This document shows positions 22,348 to 30,148 of a DNA stretch of 30,148 nucleotides, piece by piece. Position numbers and translations under genes: made by a program. Position 1 is the stretch's first letter, and each line of letters starts with the position of its first letter. Source of the stretch: JAJTFW01 sp046049215 (GTDB lineage Bacteria > Bacteroidota > Bacteroidia > AKYH767-A > OLB10); assembly GCA_046049215.1 (NCBI GenBank), contig JBJOER010000096.1, positions 1 through 30,148 on the forward strand. Reading direction: 5' to 3'. The notes under the pieces were generated by a model, which saw nothing but the letters and a program-made list of their open reading frames with translations, did no database searches and was not told the origin of the DNA.

Positions 22348-22412
22348 TAATGCTGTTGATAACAATTTCTACGGCTTTCGGAGCCGAAAATCCGGTTGCA
22401 TCGCTGAATGCG

Positions 22413-22420
22413 TATCTTTA
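22413..22420 (+). promoter_or_regulatory. possible -7 box (TATCTTTA) of the C25 protease gene
   Basis: TATCTTTA differs from TAnnTTTG only at the last base. It would give a long leader of about 118 bases before the ATG at 22543. A TTG at 22396-22398 is 14 bases upstream, slightly too close. The leader holds two CGGAACA words (22501 and 22519) but no recognised riboswitch. Confidence 0.3.
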
Positions 22421-22542
22421 TAATGTAAACATGATGCCAACCTTCGGGTGCTGACTTTCCGGATAACCCATTGGAGCCGATCCAATGGTGCAGTTGATCC
22501 CGGAACAGTAGTAACTCCGGAACACTTCAATCAAGCCGACAC

Positions 22543-25500
22543 ATGAACCGCTACCGATTCACATTGTCCAAAGGACTACTCTCTTCACTCTTGCTTGTGA
22601 TAACACTTTCTTCGCAGGCCGAAAAGGTGTGGGTGCCTTTGGGTTCCTCTAAGCCGGCTGAAAGTAAGGCCGAGGTCCTGTTCTCCAATGTGGAACGCAC
22701 GGAGGTCAGGCTGAGGTTGTCGGGTTTCTATCTGCAGGATGTTCAAACTTCCCGTGGTACGGCCGTGGTGGTGCAGTCGCCCGGTGGATCGTCTCTGCTG
22801 GCTGAAGGCGCGCCCGATCTTCCGAAGTTCGCCGTACCCCTGATCATTCCGAACCGGGGTGGGATGCAATGGCGTGTGATGAATGCCCGTTACAAAGAAT
22901 ACAGCGCTGTGAATGTCGCACCATCCAAAGGGAACCTGCTTCGCACTGTCAATCCTTCGGATGTGCCTTACCGTTATGGATCGGTTTACAACACCGATGC
23001 CTTTTTCCCGTCCGAGCCCTGTACGATGCGTGACCCCTATGTGTTCCGCGATTTCCGTGGGCAGACGTTGTTGCTTCAACCCTTCCGCTACAACCCGGTC
23101 ACCCGTACATTGCTGGTGCTGGAAGAGATGCAGGTGGAGGTGGTGCCTTCGCCCACATTAAATGCCCCCAACCCATTGCCGGGAACCGGTTTTCCATCTG
23201 CAGTGTCCTCTGATTTCGCCCCCTTGTACAAACGTCATTTCGCCAACTATCCCTCCGTGCAGTACATCCCGGTCGACGAAGGAAGCCGGATGCTCATCAT
23301 CTGTCCCGGAACATGGATGCCGCTGTTGCAGCCCCTGGTCGATTGGAAGACCCGCAGGGGAATGGAAGTGGAAGTGGTGGATGTGGCCACTGCCGGTTCC
23401 ACCGCACCGGCCATCCAGCAGTTCATTGCCGGGCGTTATGTGTCCAGCCAGATCTCCTTCGTACTCCTGGTGGGTGATGCAGCACAGGTCCCAACCCTGA
23501 GCGCTTCGGGAGGAGCATCCGATCCCAGCTACGGTTTCATCAACGGCCAGGATTCCTATGCGGAAGTGATCATCGGTCGGTTCTCTGCGGAGACCGATCC
23601 CGATGTGGCTACCCAGGTGCAAAGGGTCATCGACTACGAACGCTACCCGGATCCCTCCGGGACTTCGTTTGGAAAAGGTGTCGTGGTCGCCAGCGATCAG
23701 GGTCCCGGCGATGACAATGAATACGACTGGGAACATGCGGTGAACATGCGGTCGGATCTGATCGGCTTCACCTATACCCAGGTCGACGAGTTGTACGATG
23801 GCACTCAGGCCGGCACGACCGATGCCGCCGGTGATCCGAGCAACATGGATTTGTTCAACCTCTTTCAATCGGGCATCGGATTGATGACCTATACGGGCCA
23901 CGGCAGCAGCACCAGTTGTGCGACCACGGGTCTATCCAACAACGACGTGCAGAACATGACCAATACCGGCAAACTGCCTTTCATCTGGTCGGTGGCCTGT
24001 GTGAACGGTGAGTTCGATATGCCGGGCGGCCCTTGCTTCGCTGAAAAATTTCTGAGAGCGCAGGTCAACGGTCAGCCGACGGGTGCTGTGGCCACCCTCA
24101 TGTCGTCCATCAACCAGAGCTGGGATCCGCCCATGGACGGTCAGGACGAAATGGTGGATATCCTGGCGCAGTCCTATCCGGGCAACATGAAGTTCACTTT
24201 CGGAGGGATTTCAGTGAACGGATGCATGCACATGAATGACACTTACGGCTCAGCCGGAGCCGATATGACCAACACCTGGCATTGTTTCGGTGATCCATCG
24301 CTGTTAGTGCGTACGGCCACGCCCGCATCCATGACTGTCAGCCATCTTCCTGTGGTGCCGCTCGGAACCACCGGCCTGCTTGTGAACTGCTCCCTCGACG
24401 AGGCTTTGGTCGCCCTGACGCTCAACGGCCAGCTCTTGGCCACTGCAGTGGTTTCCAACGGCGTCGCTACCCTGAATTTCAATCCACTGAACAGCACAGA
24501 TACGCTGCATGTAACGGTCACCGGCTTCAATGCCTTGCCCTACGAAGGAAACGTGCTTGTCATTCCGCTGAACGGACCCTACGTGCTTGCTCAACAGGCC
24601 GGAATAGCTGAGCCTGTGGGTAACGGTGACGGCGCAGTCGATTATTCGGAAACGATCCATGCCGACGTGCAGCTTCAGAACATCGGACCGCAGGATGCTG
24701 TAAATGTCCAGTGTCAGTTCAGCACCAGCGATCCTTACGTGAATCTCCTTTCTGTAAATCCGGTCCCTGCCGGCACACTCGCAGGCAACTCGGCTGTCAC
24801 CCTGGCCGGAGCGTTGCAGTACGAAGTGGCGGCTGTAGTGCCTGACCAGCACGTGGTTCAGTTTACACTCACCTTGAGTGACTCCGCAGGCAATACCTGG
24901 AGCGGACTGGTGCAGCAGGTGCTGCAGGCCCCCGTACTGGAGGCCGGGATGCTGGTCTTCCTCGATTCACTTACAGGCGATGGGGATGGGCAGCTTGAGC
25001 CGGGTGAAACGGCTTACATCATCGTTGAAGTGAACAATACCGGCCACAGCGATTCGCCTTCCCCTTCGAGCGCCGGCCTTCAAAGCGGCTTCGGTTCATT
25101 GGTGATCATCAACGGCAGTGCATCGCTACCCTCTGTTCCGGCATTGGGTGCCACGTACGCCTTGTTCCAGGTCGCGCTTGCTTCTAACGTGGCCTTGGGT
25201 ACGCCTTATACCATGGATTTCGATGTGTTGTCCGGTGGCTACAGCGACACCAATCAATACGCATTCACAGCAGGAGTGATCCTCGAGGACTTTGAATCCA
25301 ATGATTTCAGCACTTATTCCTGGACGACAGCAGGAGTACAACCCTGGATCACCACCCCGACAAATTCCCCCTACGAAGGCGTTTATCATGCACAGTCCGG
25401 ATCGATCGCCGGAAATCAAACCAGTGAACTCCTGATTTCGGTGAACGCTTTGGCGAACGATTCCGTGAGTTTTTGGCACAAAGAATCATCCGAACAGGAC

Positions 25501-25986
25501 TGGGATTTCCTGAAATTCTACATCGATGGCACTTTGATGGGTCAATGGAGTGGAATAACAGCCTGGACCTACTCAAGCTATCCGGTCACGGCCGGCGCTC
25601 ATCAGCTCCGGTTCGTTTACGAAAAGGATGCCATCGTCGATGCCGGTCTCGATCTGGTATGGTTGGATAACATCCGTTTCCCCTTCGGAACCACTCCCAC
25701 AACAGTGTCTGTCGTCGAAAACCAGCCTGTAGCCGGGTTTTCCATTCGTCCCAATCCAGTGAGCGATCAGTTGATGGTGGTCGTAGATGGCTTGAATGCA
25801 GAAGCCGCGCTATGGACGATTCACGATGTACAAGGGCGTTTGATTCGCCAGGGTCGGGTTCCCTCGGAATCGGCGTCGCAGAACCAATTTACAATTCCGG
25901 TTCTAGATCTGGATGCCGGTTGTTACTTGTTGAAAATCGAATGTGACGGTGCTCTGCAGTCGAAGCGGTTTGTAGTCAGCCACTAA
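22543..25986 (+). CDS. gingipain-like C25 cysteine protease, T9SS cargo
   Basis: A 1147-residue secreted protease. The signal peptide (1-26, cleavage after QA) is followed by a propeptide-like region, then the caspase-like C25 domain (about 250-600). Its catalytic histidine is H453 in TYTGHGSS and its nucleophile C486 in SVACVNGEF. INQSWDPPMDGQDEM supports the gingipain type. Next come Ig-like domains with NGDGAVDYSE and DGDGQLEPGE acidic loops, and a jelly-roll adhesin-like domain (about 912-1050: VSFWHKESSEQDWDFLKFYIDG). The last 85 residues are a type A T9SS sorting domain (FSIRPNPVSDQ, then DVQGRLI and YLLKIE strands). It should be anchored on the surface or released. PorU is also C25, but this N terminus looks like a cargo protease. 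Confidence 0.93.
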   Translation: MNRYRFTLSKGLLSSLLLVITLSSQAEKVWVPLGSSKPAESKAEVLFSNVERTEVRLRLSGFYLQDVQTSRGTAVVVQSPGGSSLLAEGAPDLPKFAVPLIIPNRGGMQWRVMNARYKEYSAVNVAPSKGNLLRTVNPSDVPYRYGSVYNTDAFFPSEPCTMRDPYVFRDFRGQTLLLQPFRYNPVTRTLLVLEEMQVEVVPSPTLNAPNPLPGTGFPSAVSSDFAPLYKRHFANYPSVQYIPVDEGSRMLIICPGTWMPLLQPLVDWKTRRGMEVEVVDVATAGSTAPAIQQFIAGRYVSSQISFVLLVGDAAQVPTLSASGGASDPSYGFINGQDSYAEVIIGRFSAETDPDVATQVQRVIDYERYPDPSGTSFGKGVVVASDQGPGDDNEYDWEHAVNMRSDLIGFTYTQVDELYDGTQAGTTDAAGDPSNMDLFNLFQSGIGLMTYTGHGSSTSCATTGLSNNDVQNMTNTGKLPFIWSVACVNGEFDMPGGPCFAEKFLRAQVNGQPTGAVATLMSSINQSWDPPMDGQDEMVDILAQSYPGNMKFTFGGISVNGCMHMNDTYGSAGADMTNTWHCFGDPSLLVRTATPASMTVSHLPVVPLGTTGLLVNCSLDEALVALTLNGQLLATAVVSNGVATLNFNPLNSTDTLHVTVTGFNALPYEGNVLVIPLNGPYVLAQQAGIAEPVGNGDGAVDYSETIHADVQLQNIGPQDAVNVQCQFSTSDPYVNLLSVNPVPAGTLAGNSAVTLAGALQYEVAAVVPDQHVVQFTLTLSDSAGNTWSGLVQQVLQAPVLEAGMLVFLDSLTGDGDGQLEPGETAYIIVEVNNTGHSDSPSPSSAGLQSGFGSLVIINGSASLPSVPALGATYALFQVALASNVALGTPYTMDFDVLSGGYSDTNQYAFTAGVILEDFESNDFSTYSWTTAGVQPWITTPTNSPYEGVYHAQSGSIAGNQTSELLISVNALANDSVSFWHKESSEQDWDFLKFYIDGTLMGQWSGITAWTYSSYPVTAGAHQLRFVYEKDAIVDAGLDLVWLDNIRFPFGTTPTTVSVVENQPVAGFSIRPNPVSDQLMVVVDGLNAEAALWTIHDVQGRLIRQGRVPSESASQNQFTIPVLDLDAGCYLLKIECDGALQSKRFVVSH

Positions 25987-26019
25987 GGTTTTCGGCTGAA
26001 CGAATCGCTAAGATCAGAC

Positions 26020-26637
26020 TCAAAGTACATCGAGGCTTCCGGCGCCTTCACGGATCACGACGGGCTCATCACCGCTGCAGTCGATGACCGTACTGGGCGT
26101 GTTGTGTCCGAAGCCACCATCCACGACCACGTCCACCCGGTTTACCCATTTGCCGGCGATCTCCTCAGGATCCGTCGGGTAGGGGGTGATCTCATCGTCA
26201 TCGTGCAATGAAGAAGCCACCAAAGGACAACCGACCTCTGCTATCAGTGACTGCACGATGGGATGATCGGGCACGCGCAGACCGATGGTCTTGCGTCGGT
26301 TGCGGAAGAGTGAAGGGACTTCGTTTCCTGCCTCCAGGATGAAAGTATAAGGACCCGGCAAAGCCTTGTTCAGCATTTTGTAGACCGAACGGTCGAAAGG
26401 TTTCGTATAGGCGCTAATGTTACTCAGGTCGGTGCAGAGGATGGAGAACTTCGCCTTGTCCGGACGGATTCCTTTCAATCGACAAACCTGTTCGAAGCCC
26501 CTGTACTGCTCCAGGGAGCAGACGAAAGCATAGACCGAATCGGTCGGCACTATCACCACCCCGCCTTTGCGGAGGATTTCCGCGAGCTGGGCGATCTTGC
26601 GCGGCTCCGGATTTTCGGGGTGGATATGGAGTACCAT
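26020..26637 (-). CDS. L-threonylcarbamoyladenylate synthase family (Sua5/YciO/YrdC) protein
   Basis: A 205-residue YrdC-fold protein. Family members make threonylcarbamoyl-AMP from threonine, bicarbonate and ATP for the t6A base at position 37 of tRNAs; the YciO branch has an unsettled role. The binding-pocket strand is GGVVIVPTDSVYAFVCS (25-41), followed by KFSILCTDLSNISAY, LPGPYTFILEA, RKTIGLRVPDHPI and NTPSTVIDCS. The pocket sequences look closer to YciO than to TsaC, so I give no symbol. The start is the ATG at 26637; a GTG at 26664 in the same frame would start upstream of the expected transcription start. It diverges from the next gene through overlapping promoters. Confidence 0.88.
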   Translation of the reverse strand: MVLHIHPENPEPRKIAQLAEILRKGGVVIVPTDSVYAFVCSLEQYRGFEQVCRLKGIRPDKAKFSILCTDLSNISAYTKPFDRSVYKMLNKALPGPYTFILEAGNEVPSLFRNRRKTIGLRVPDHPIVQSLIAEVGCPLVASSLHDDDEITPYPTDPEEIAGKWVNRVDVVVDGGFGHNTPSTVIDCSGDEPVVIREGAGSLDVL

Positions 26638-26648
26638 GGGAAAAAAAT

Positions 26649-26656
26649 TAGTTTTG
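26649..26656 (+). promoter_or_regulatory. -7 box (TAGTTTTG) for the conserved 178-residue protein gene
   Basis: TAGTTTTG matches TAnnTTTG exactly; transcription would start near 26660, 19 bases before the ATG at 26679. No clear TTG -33 element is found. It lies within the leader of the minus-strand gene. Confidence 0.5.
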
Positions 26657-26665
26657 CATCTCACA

Positions 26666-26673
26666 CAAAGATA
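26666..26673 (-). promoter_or_regulatory. -7 box (TATCTTTG) for the Sua5/YciO gene
   Basis: The minus strand reads TATCTTTG, an exact match to TAnnTTTG, giving a start near 26662 and a 25-base leader to the ATG at 26637. It lies inside the leader of the plus-strand gene, so the two promoters face each other. Confidence 0.5.
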
Positions 26674-26678
26674 TAGCT

Positions 26679-27215
26679 ATGAACGAAGGAGATCTCGGTA
26701 TCGGCTCAAGGGTCAGGCATCCTGAATTTGGTACGGGCGTCATCATCAACGTCAAAGGAAAGACCTACAGCGTGGTCTTCATGGAAAAAGGTCGTGTTGA
26801 AATTTCGAAAACCTACCACGCGCTGGAAACGATCGAGGCGGTCGAGCCGGATACCGACCTGGTGAGTTTCTCTGAAGTGGAACGCATGCTCACCAACATC
26901 ATCAAGCGTTACAGTGATGTGCAGGAGACCGTACCCATGGGCAACCGGTGGCTCGGCGGGAAGTTGGTGCTGACACCGGGTTCTGCCGGACTACAGCCCA
27001 AGGAAGTGCCCATCGATGTGTTCTTCAACAAGATCATCATGCTGCGCGACAGGTTGCGTGTGATGGAGCAGAGGATCAATGCTCACGATAAACTGACGGA
27101 GGAAGACAAGGTCAACCTGCAGCAATACCTTACTCGCATTTACGGCAGCCTGACCACCTTCAATGTCCTCTTCAAGGACGAGAAGGACCATTTTGTAGGC
27201 GAGCGCTCGAAATGA
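26679..27215 (+). CDS. conserved protein with an N-terminal Tudor/KOW-like domain
   Basis: A 178-residue cytoplasmic protein whose family function I do not know. The first 60 residues resemble the small SH3/Tudor-like barrel at the C terminus of UvrD/PcrA helicases (GSRVRHPEFGTGVIINVKGKTYSVVFMEKGRVEIS), a module that binds nucleic acid or RNA polymerase. The rest is helical and charged (SEVERMLTNIIKRYSDVQ, FFNKIIMLRDRLRVMEQRINAHDKLTEEDK). No catalytic motif is visible. The Tudor-like match suggests association with the transcription or repair machinery, but that is inference. It stands alone between a divergent neighbour and a convergent gene 9 bases away. Confidence 0.83.
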   Translation: MNEGDLGIGSRVRHPEFGTGVIINVKGKTYSVVFMEKGRVEISKTYHALETIEAVEPDTDLVSFSEVERMLTNIIKRYSDVQETVPMGNRWLGGKLVLTPGSAGLQPKEVPIDVFFNKIIMLRDRLRVMEQRINAHDKLTEEDKVNLQQYLTRIYGSLTTFNVLFKDEKDHFVGERSK

Positions 27216-27224
27216 GCCGATAAC

Positions 27225-28742
27225 TCAAAGGCTTTCTTCTATAGCCCTGAAAGCGGATGGGATATAGGACACCAAATCACCGGAAGTCATTCCGACGGGG
27301 TGATTTTCTTTGGCGCAAAGGTCACCTGCCAGTCCATGTACATAAGCACCCGTCAACACGGCGCGCATGGGCGACAAGCCGCTGGCCAGCAGACCTGTGA
27401 TCAAACCGGTGAGGGCGTCTCCCGATCCTCCTTTGGCCATGCCGTGGTTGCCTGTGGGGTTGATGTAAAGCTGCCCGTCCGGACAGGCGATGGTGCTGAA
27501 GCGACCCTTGAGCAGTATGAAGAGGTTGTGTTTTTTGGCTAAGTCCTGCTGCACTTTGATACGATCGAAGGAATCGGAGATCTTGCCTGCAAGCCGGGCG
27601 AATTCACCGGGATGTGGGGTCAGGATGGTGCCTGCAGGCAGAAAGGCCAGCCAGGTGGGGTTGTCGGAAAGCATATTGAGTGCATCGGCATCGATCACCA
27701 ACGGTCCCGGGTGGTCCTGGATGACACGTTTCAAGACGTTGCCCGTTTGCCTTGAAGTTCCGAGTCCAGGACCGATTCCGATGGCATCGTAGGGTTCTGT
27801 CTTCACCACCTCGTCCAGATATTCATCCTCCGGTTCCGGATCGCACATCGCCTCCGGGCAATTGACCTGGACCGGTATCACGCAGCTCCCTGGGGTGCGT
27901 ACAGTGACCAGTCCGGCACCGCTGCGCAGACAGGCTCCTGCGGCGAGGACAGCTGCTCCGGCTTTGCCACGGCTTCCTGCTAACAGTAAGGCATGTCCGA
28001 AAGTTCCTTTGTGCCCATGCAGGGGCCGCGGTGGTTGCAAAGCCGCAATGTCCCGGTGCGACAGGATGAAGGCCTCCGCCGGAGCCTCGGCGATGGCTTC
28101 GGTATCCAGGCCGATGTCGATCAACTCCCAGTTGCCGACGAACTCCTGGTACTCGGGCAGGAAGAAAGCCATGCGAGGTATCTGAAGGCAGAGTGTGGTG
28201 GTTGAGCGGATGACGCTGGACTTTTCCGGTGTCGGCCGGTCGGCGAACAGGCCGGAAGGGATGTCAATGGAAATGATCCTGCCTTCGCCTTCATTCAGGG
28301 CCTTGATCACGTCGGCAGCCGTGTCCGAAGCAGGACGGTTCAGACCTGAACCGAACAGGGCGTCGATGATGACGGTCTCATTTGTCCTTCCGGGTAGTTC
28401 CTTCGCCGACTTCACTACCCGGACGTCCTTCCCGATCAGTTTGTTCCAGCGTTCCGTATTGGCCCGGAAGTCATCAGACGGAGTACCTGTCCCGTCCACC
28501 ACTACCACATCGACCGATTTGCCCCGTTGCCATAGCATCCGTGCAATGGCCATTCCGTCTCCTCCGTTGTTGCCTTGTCCGGCAACCACCAGGAAGTCTG
28601 AGCCTTCGGGAATCCGGTTCAACAACCAGGTCGTGCATGCGGATGCGGCCTGTTCCATGAGATCCAGCGGACGGATGTTCTTCCGTTCGATGGTGGATCG
28701 GTCGACAGTGCGGACTTGTTCGATGCAGAGTACTTTGATCAC
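27225..28742 (-). CDS. nnr: bifunctional NAD(P)H-hydrate epimerase / ADP-dependent NAD(P)H-hydrate dehydratase
   Basis: A 505-residue metabolite-repair enzyme. The N-terminal epimerase domain (YjeF_N) interconverts the R and S hydrates of damaged NAD(P)H, seen in GQGNNGGDG (55-63), DALFGSG and SIDIPSG (158-164). The C-terminal carbohydrate-kinase-fold dehydratase removes water from the S form: GHKGTFGHALLLAGS (243-257), TPHPGEF (375-381) and GMAKGGSGD (434-442, catalytic aspartate D442). The start is a GTG at 28742 that overlaps the upstream stop as GTGA, so translation is coupled; the length then fits the family. A longer frame to 28838 lies wholly inside the neighbour gene and has no conserved sequence. 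Confidence 0.95.
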   Translation of the reverse strand: MIKVLCIEQVRTVDRSTIERKNIRPLDLMEQAASACTTWLLNRIPEGSDFLVVAGQGNNGGDGMAIARMLWQRGKSVDVVVVDGTGTPSDDFRANTERWNKLIGKDVRVVKSAKELPGRTNETVIIDALFGSGLNRPASDTAADVIKALNEGEGRIISIDIPSGLFADRPTPEKSSVIRSTTTLCLQIPRMAFFLPEYQEFVGNWELIDIGLDTEAIAEAPAEAFILSHRDIAALQPPRPLHGHKGTFGHALLLAGSRGKAGAAVLAAGACLRSGAGLVTVRTPGSCVIPVQVNCPEAMCDPEPEDEYLDEVVKTEPYDAIGIGPGLGTSRQTGNVLKRVIQDHPGPLVIDADALNMLSDNPTWLAFLPAGTILTPHPGEFARLAGKISDSFDRIKVQQDLAKKHNLFILLKGRFSTIACPDGQLYINPTGNHGMAKGGSGDALTGLITGLLASGLSPMRAVLTGAYVHGLAGDLCAKENHPVGMTSGDLVSYIPSAFRAIEESL

Positions 28743-29674
28743 GTGTGCAGGATGTGGATATCGATACCTTCCAGCTCGGGTGCCGCCTTGAGTTCCTCCC
28801 CTTCTCCATGAATGGTGAAGACCGTTTTTGCACCACATTCCTTGATGGTGCGCAATAGGGAAGGCCAGTCGGCATGGTCGCTTACAGGCAACTGGAAGTC
28901 ATAGCCACGTTGTTTTTCCTCCCAGCCGGTAGCAAAACCTTTCAGGAAATGCTTGCCGGGCCGGAAGTTCTGTAAACCCATCGGAGGAATGAGGTAGATG
29001 AGGTTGCGCTGCTGCTTGAAGGTCTCACGCTTGTAATGCTCCCATGCACCCAGCTTGAAACCGAATTCCTCGTACACGCGGTGGTAATCAGCCATGTGCG
29101 GATGCACCATCACTTTGAAACCGGGAAGATGGTCCGCGATCAGTCGTGTCAGTCGCTGGGCCTTTCCCAGGGAGTAGGCTCCGATCAGCAGATTGATGTC
29201 TTTGAACTGCGAAAGGGCGGCGACGGCATCACCACCCGGCGGATGGGTCTTGTCGCGTTGCCCGAAGGTGACTTCCGTGATGAGCATGTCGCACTTCACC
29301 AGTTCGAACGGCTCGCAGCTGAGATCGCTCTCCCGTTTGAAGTCGCCGGTGTAAACCAGGGACTGTCCGTGGTTCTCCCAGCGGATCTGTGCTGAACCCA
29401 GCATGTGACCCGCCGGGTGGAAAGAGAAGGGGATGCCGTCGATCTCGAACACCTCTCCATACGGTATCGGATGTACGAATTTGGCCAGGTAGTCGAACCG
29501 CTTCTTCAAAAGCGCTGCCGTACCCGGAGTGCAGTAAACGTGTTCATGGCCCGGTGAGGCATGGTCGCCATGGGCATGACTCACCACGGCGTAGCGCACG
29601 GGGTCGAGGGGGTCGATGTGTATGGAGGATCCGGGTATCCGGTATCCCCGGGCATGCCGTTCAAGAGGTAGCAT
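28739..29674 (-). CDS. metallo-beta-lactamase-fold exonuclease-like protein
   Basis: A 311-residue protein with the metal-binding marks of the MBL nuclease superfamily: SHAHGDHA (HxHxDH), PAGHMLGSAQI, YTGDFKRE with the bridging aspartate, and a late SDHADW histidine. It resembles the CPSF/RNase J-like group and the putative DNA-ligase-associated exonuclease family (TIGR04122-like), but no ligase or helicase partner is nearby. It lacks a separate long beta-CASP insertion. A role in RNA or DNA end processing is likely; which is open. The ATG at 29674 overlaps the end of coaE by 14 bases, and its stop overlaps the GTG of the next gene. Confidence 0.85.
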   Translation of the reverse strand: MLPLERHARGYRIPGSSIHIDPLDPVRYAVVSHAHGDHASPGHEHVYCTPGTAALLKKRFDYLAKFVHPIPYGEVFEIDGIPFSFHPAGHMLGSAQIRWENHGQSLVYTGDFKRESDLSCEPFELVKCDMLITEVTFGQRDKTHPPGGDAVAALSQFKDINLLIGAYSLGKAQRLTRLIADHLPGFKVMVHPHMADYHRVYEEFGFKLGAWEHYKRETFKQQRNLIYLIPPMGLQNFRPGKHFLKGFATGWEEKQRGYDFQLPVSDHADWPSLLRTIKECGAKTVFTIHGEGEELKAAPELEGIDIHILHT

Positions 29675-30148
29675 GGTGGGTGTTGTTGGATTTGCGTATG
29701 GCAGCGTCAATCTGCAAGACTTGTGGGATCAATGCGCGGCTTTCGTCGTTTTCAATGATGTAGGCGGCCATGTTTCTTTTTTTTTCGGTACTCCACTGCC
29801 GTGACATGATGCTTCTCACTTCGGCTTCCGTGCGGTTGTCGCGAAGCATGGTTCTTTTTACGCGGAGCGGCTCAGGTGCGTCTACCAGGATGACCTGGTC
29901 AAGGTCTTTCCAGGTTCCGGATTCGTAGAGGATGGCCGCTTCCCGGAGTGTGTATTCGGCTTCGGGATGGGTCCGGGTCCAGTTTTCGTAGTCCTCCATG
30001 ACCCGGGGGTGGACCAGTCGGTTCAATGCATCAAGCGCCTTTTCGTCACCGAAAACCTGTTGAGCAACCTTCGCCCGGTTGAGTTTCCCATCCTCCAAGT
30101 ACACATCCGGGCCGAATGTCGATGAGATGTCCCTTCTCAAGCCCTCGT
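29661..30148 (-). CDS. coaE: dephospho-CoA kinase (5' end cut by window)
   Basis: The last 160 or so residues of the enzyme that adds the 3'-phosphate to dephospho-CoA, the final step of coenzyme A synthesis. Visible parts are the start of the lid region (EGLRRDI, FGPDVYLEDGKLNRAKVAQQVFGD), LNRLVHPRVMEDYENW, PEAEYTLREAAILYESGTWKDLDQVILVDAP, and DNRTEAEVRSIMSRQ with the helix that closes over ATP. The P-loop and the start codon lie beyond the right edge. It leads the operon coaE, MBL-fold protein, nnr; each gene overlaps the next. Confidence 0.95.
   Translation of the reverse strand, partial: EGLRRDISSTFGPDVYLEDGKLNRAKVAQQVFGDEKALDALNRLVHPRVMEDYENWTRTHPEAEYTLREAAILYESGTWKDLDQVILVDAPEPLRVKRTMLRDNRTEAEVRSIMSRQWSTEKKRNMAAYIIENDESRALIPQVLQIDAAIRKSNNTHHATS

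Noticed and set aside
22372..22386. hairpin CGGCT-TTCGG-AGCCG after the 490-residue protein gene
   Set aside because: The stem is only five bases and no T-run follows on either strand; it is not counted as a terminator.
1..30148. tRNA, rRNA, CRISPR, prophage or transposase
   Set aside because: No cloverleaf 3' ends, rRNA words, regularly spaced repeats or transposase motifs were seen on either strand by reading. Tools such as tRNAscan or CRISPR finders could not be run.

Overview
This window comes from the chromosome of a member of the Bacteroidota with moderate G+C, a little over half by eye. Three things point there: a gingipain-like C25 protease with a C-terminal type IX secretion (T9SS) sorting domain; several promoters that fit the Bacteroidota -7 box TAnnTTTG, with little Shine-Dalgarno signal; and gene families such as the DUF2400/TIGR02757 and DUF6580 proteins. 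I cannot place it below phylum level. No rRNA, tRNA, CRISPR array, prophage or insertion sequence was found.

Layout. Positions 1-62 hold the 3' end of a plus-strand gene. Positions 68-6007 are a minus-strand block. Its upstream part is a tightly coupled run: TPR protein, phosphosulfolactate-synthase-family protein, rhodanese, DedA membrane protein and shikimate dehydrogenase, mostly joined by 4-base ATGA overlaps. Below it lie a DUF6580 membrane protein, the Mrp-type iron-sulfur carrier ATPase and a NifU C-terminal-domain protein. A gap of about 600 bp with a strikingly AT-rich core then separates this block from uvrA (plus).

Facing uvrA is a second minus-strand block, reading uvrB, a four-helix membrane protein, an exported beta-propeller protein and an FAD-dependent oxidoreductase. 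Both excision-repair genes therefore lie within 8 kb but on opposite strands. The uvrB upstream region contains a cluster of palindromes and short repeats that resembles a REP/MITE-type element. It is shared with the divergent gene for a large YfhO-type membrane protein, followed by a lipoprotein FKBP prolyl isomerase with a clear terminator.

Positions 17792-19629 form a small accessory patch: one exported orphan on the minus strand with no convincing start codon, and, divergent from it, three overlapping genes for exported proteins (two with CxxC motifs, one TPR). This is the best candidate here for something undescribed. A DUF2400 protein follows, then a gap with a hairpin/terminator-like structure and possibly a small RNA, an unrecognised 490-residue protein, and the C25 protease.

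The right end is housekeeping: a TsaC/YciO-type protein and a conserved small protein read outward from overlapping promoters, and a minus-strand operon carries coaE (cut by the window end), a metallo-beta-lactamase-fold nuclease-like protein and the NAD(P)HX repair enzyme. Annotated starts were chosen by reading codons and upstream boxes; several differ from the longest open frame.
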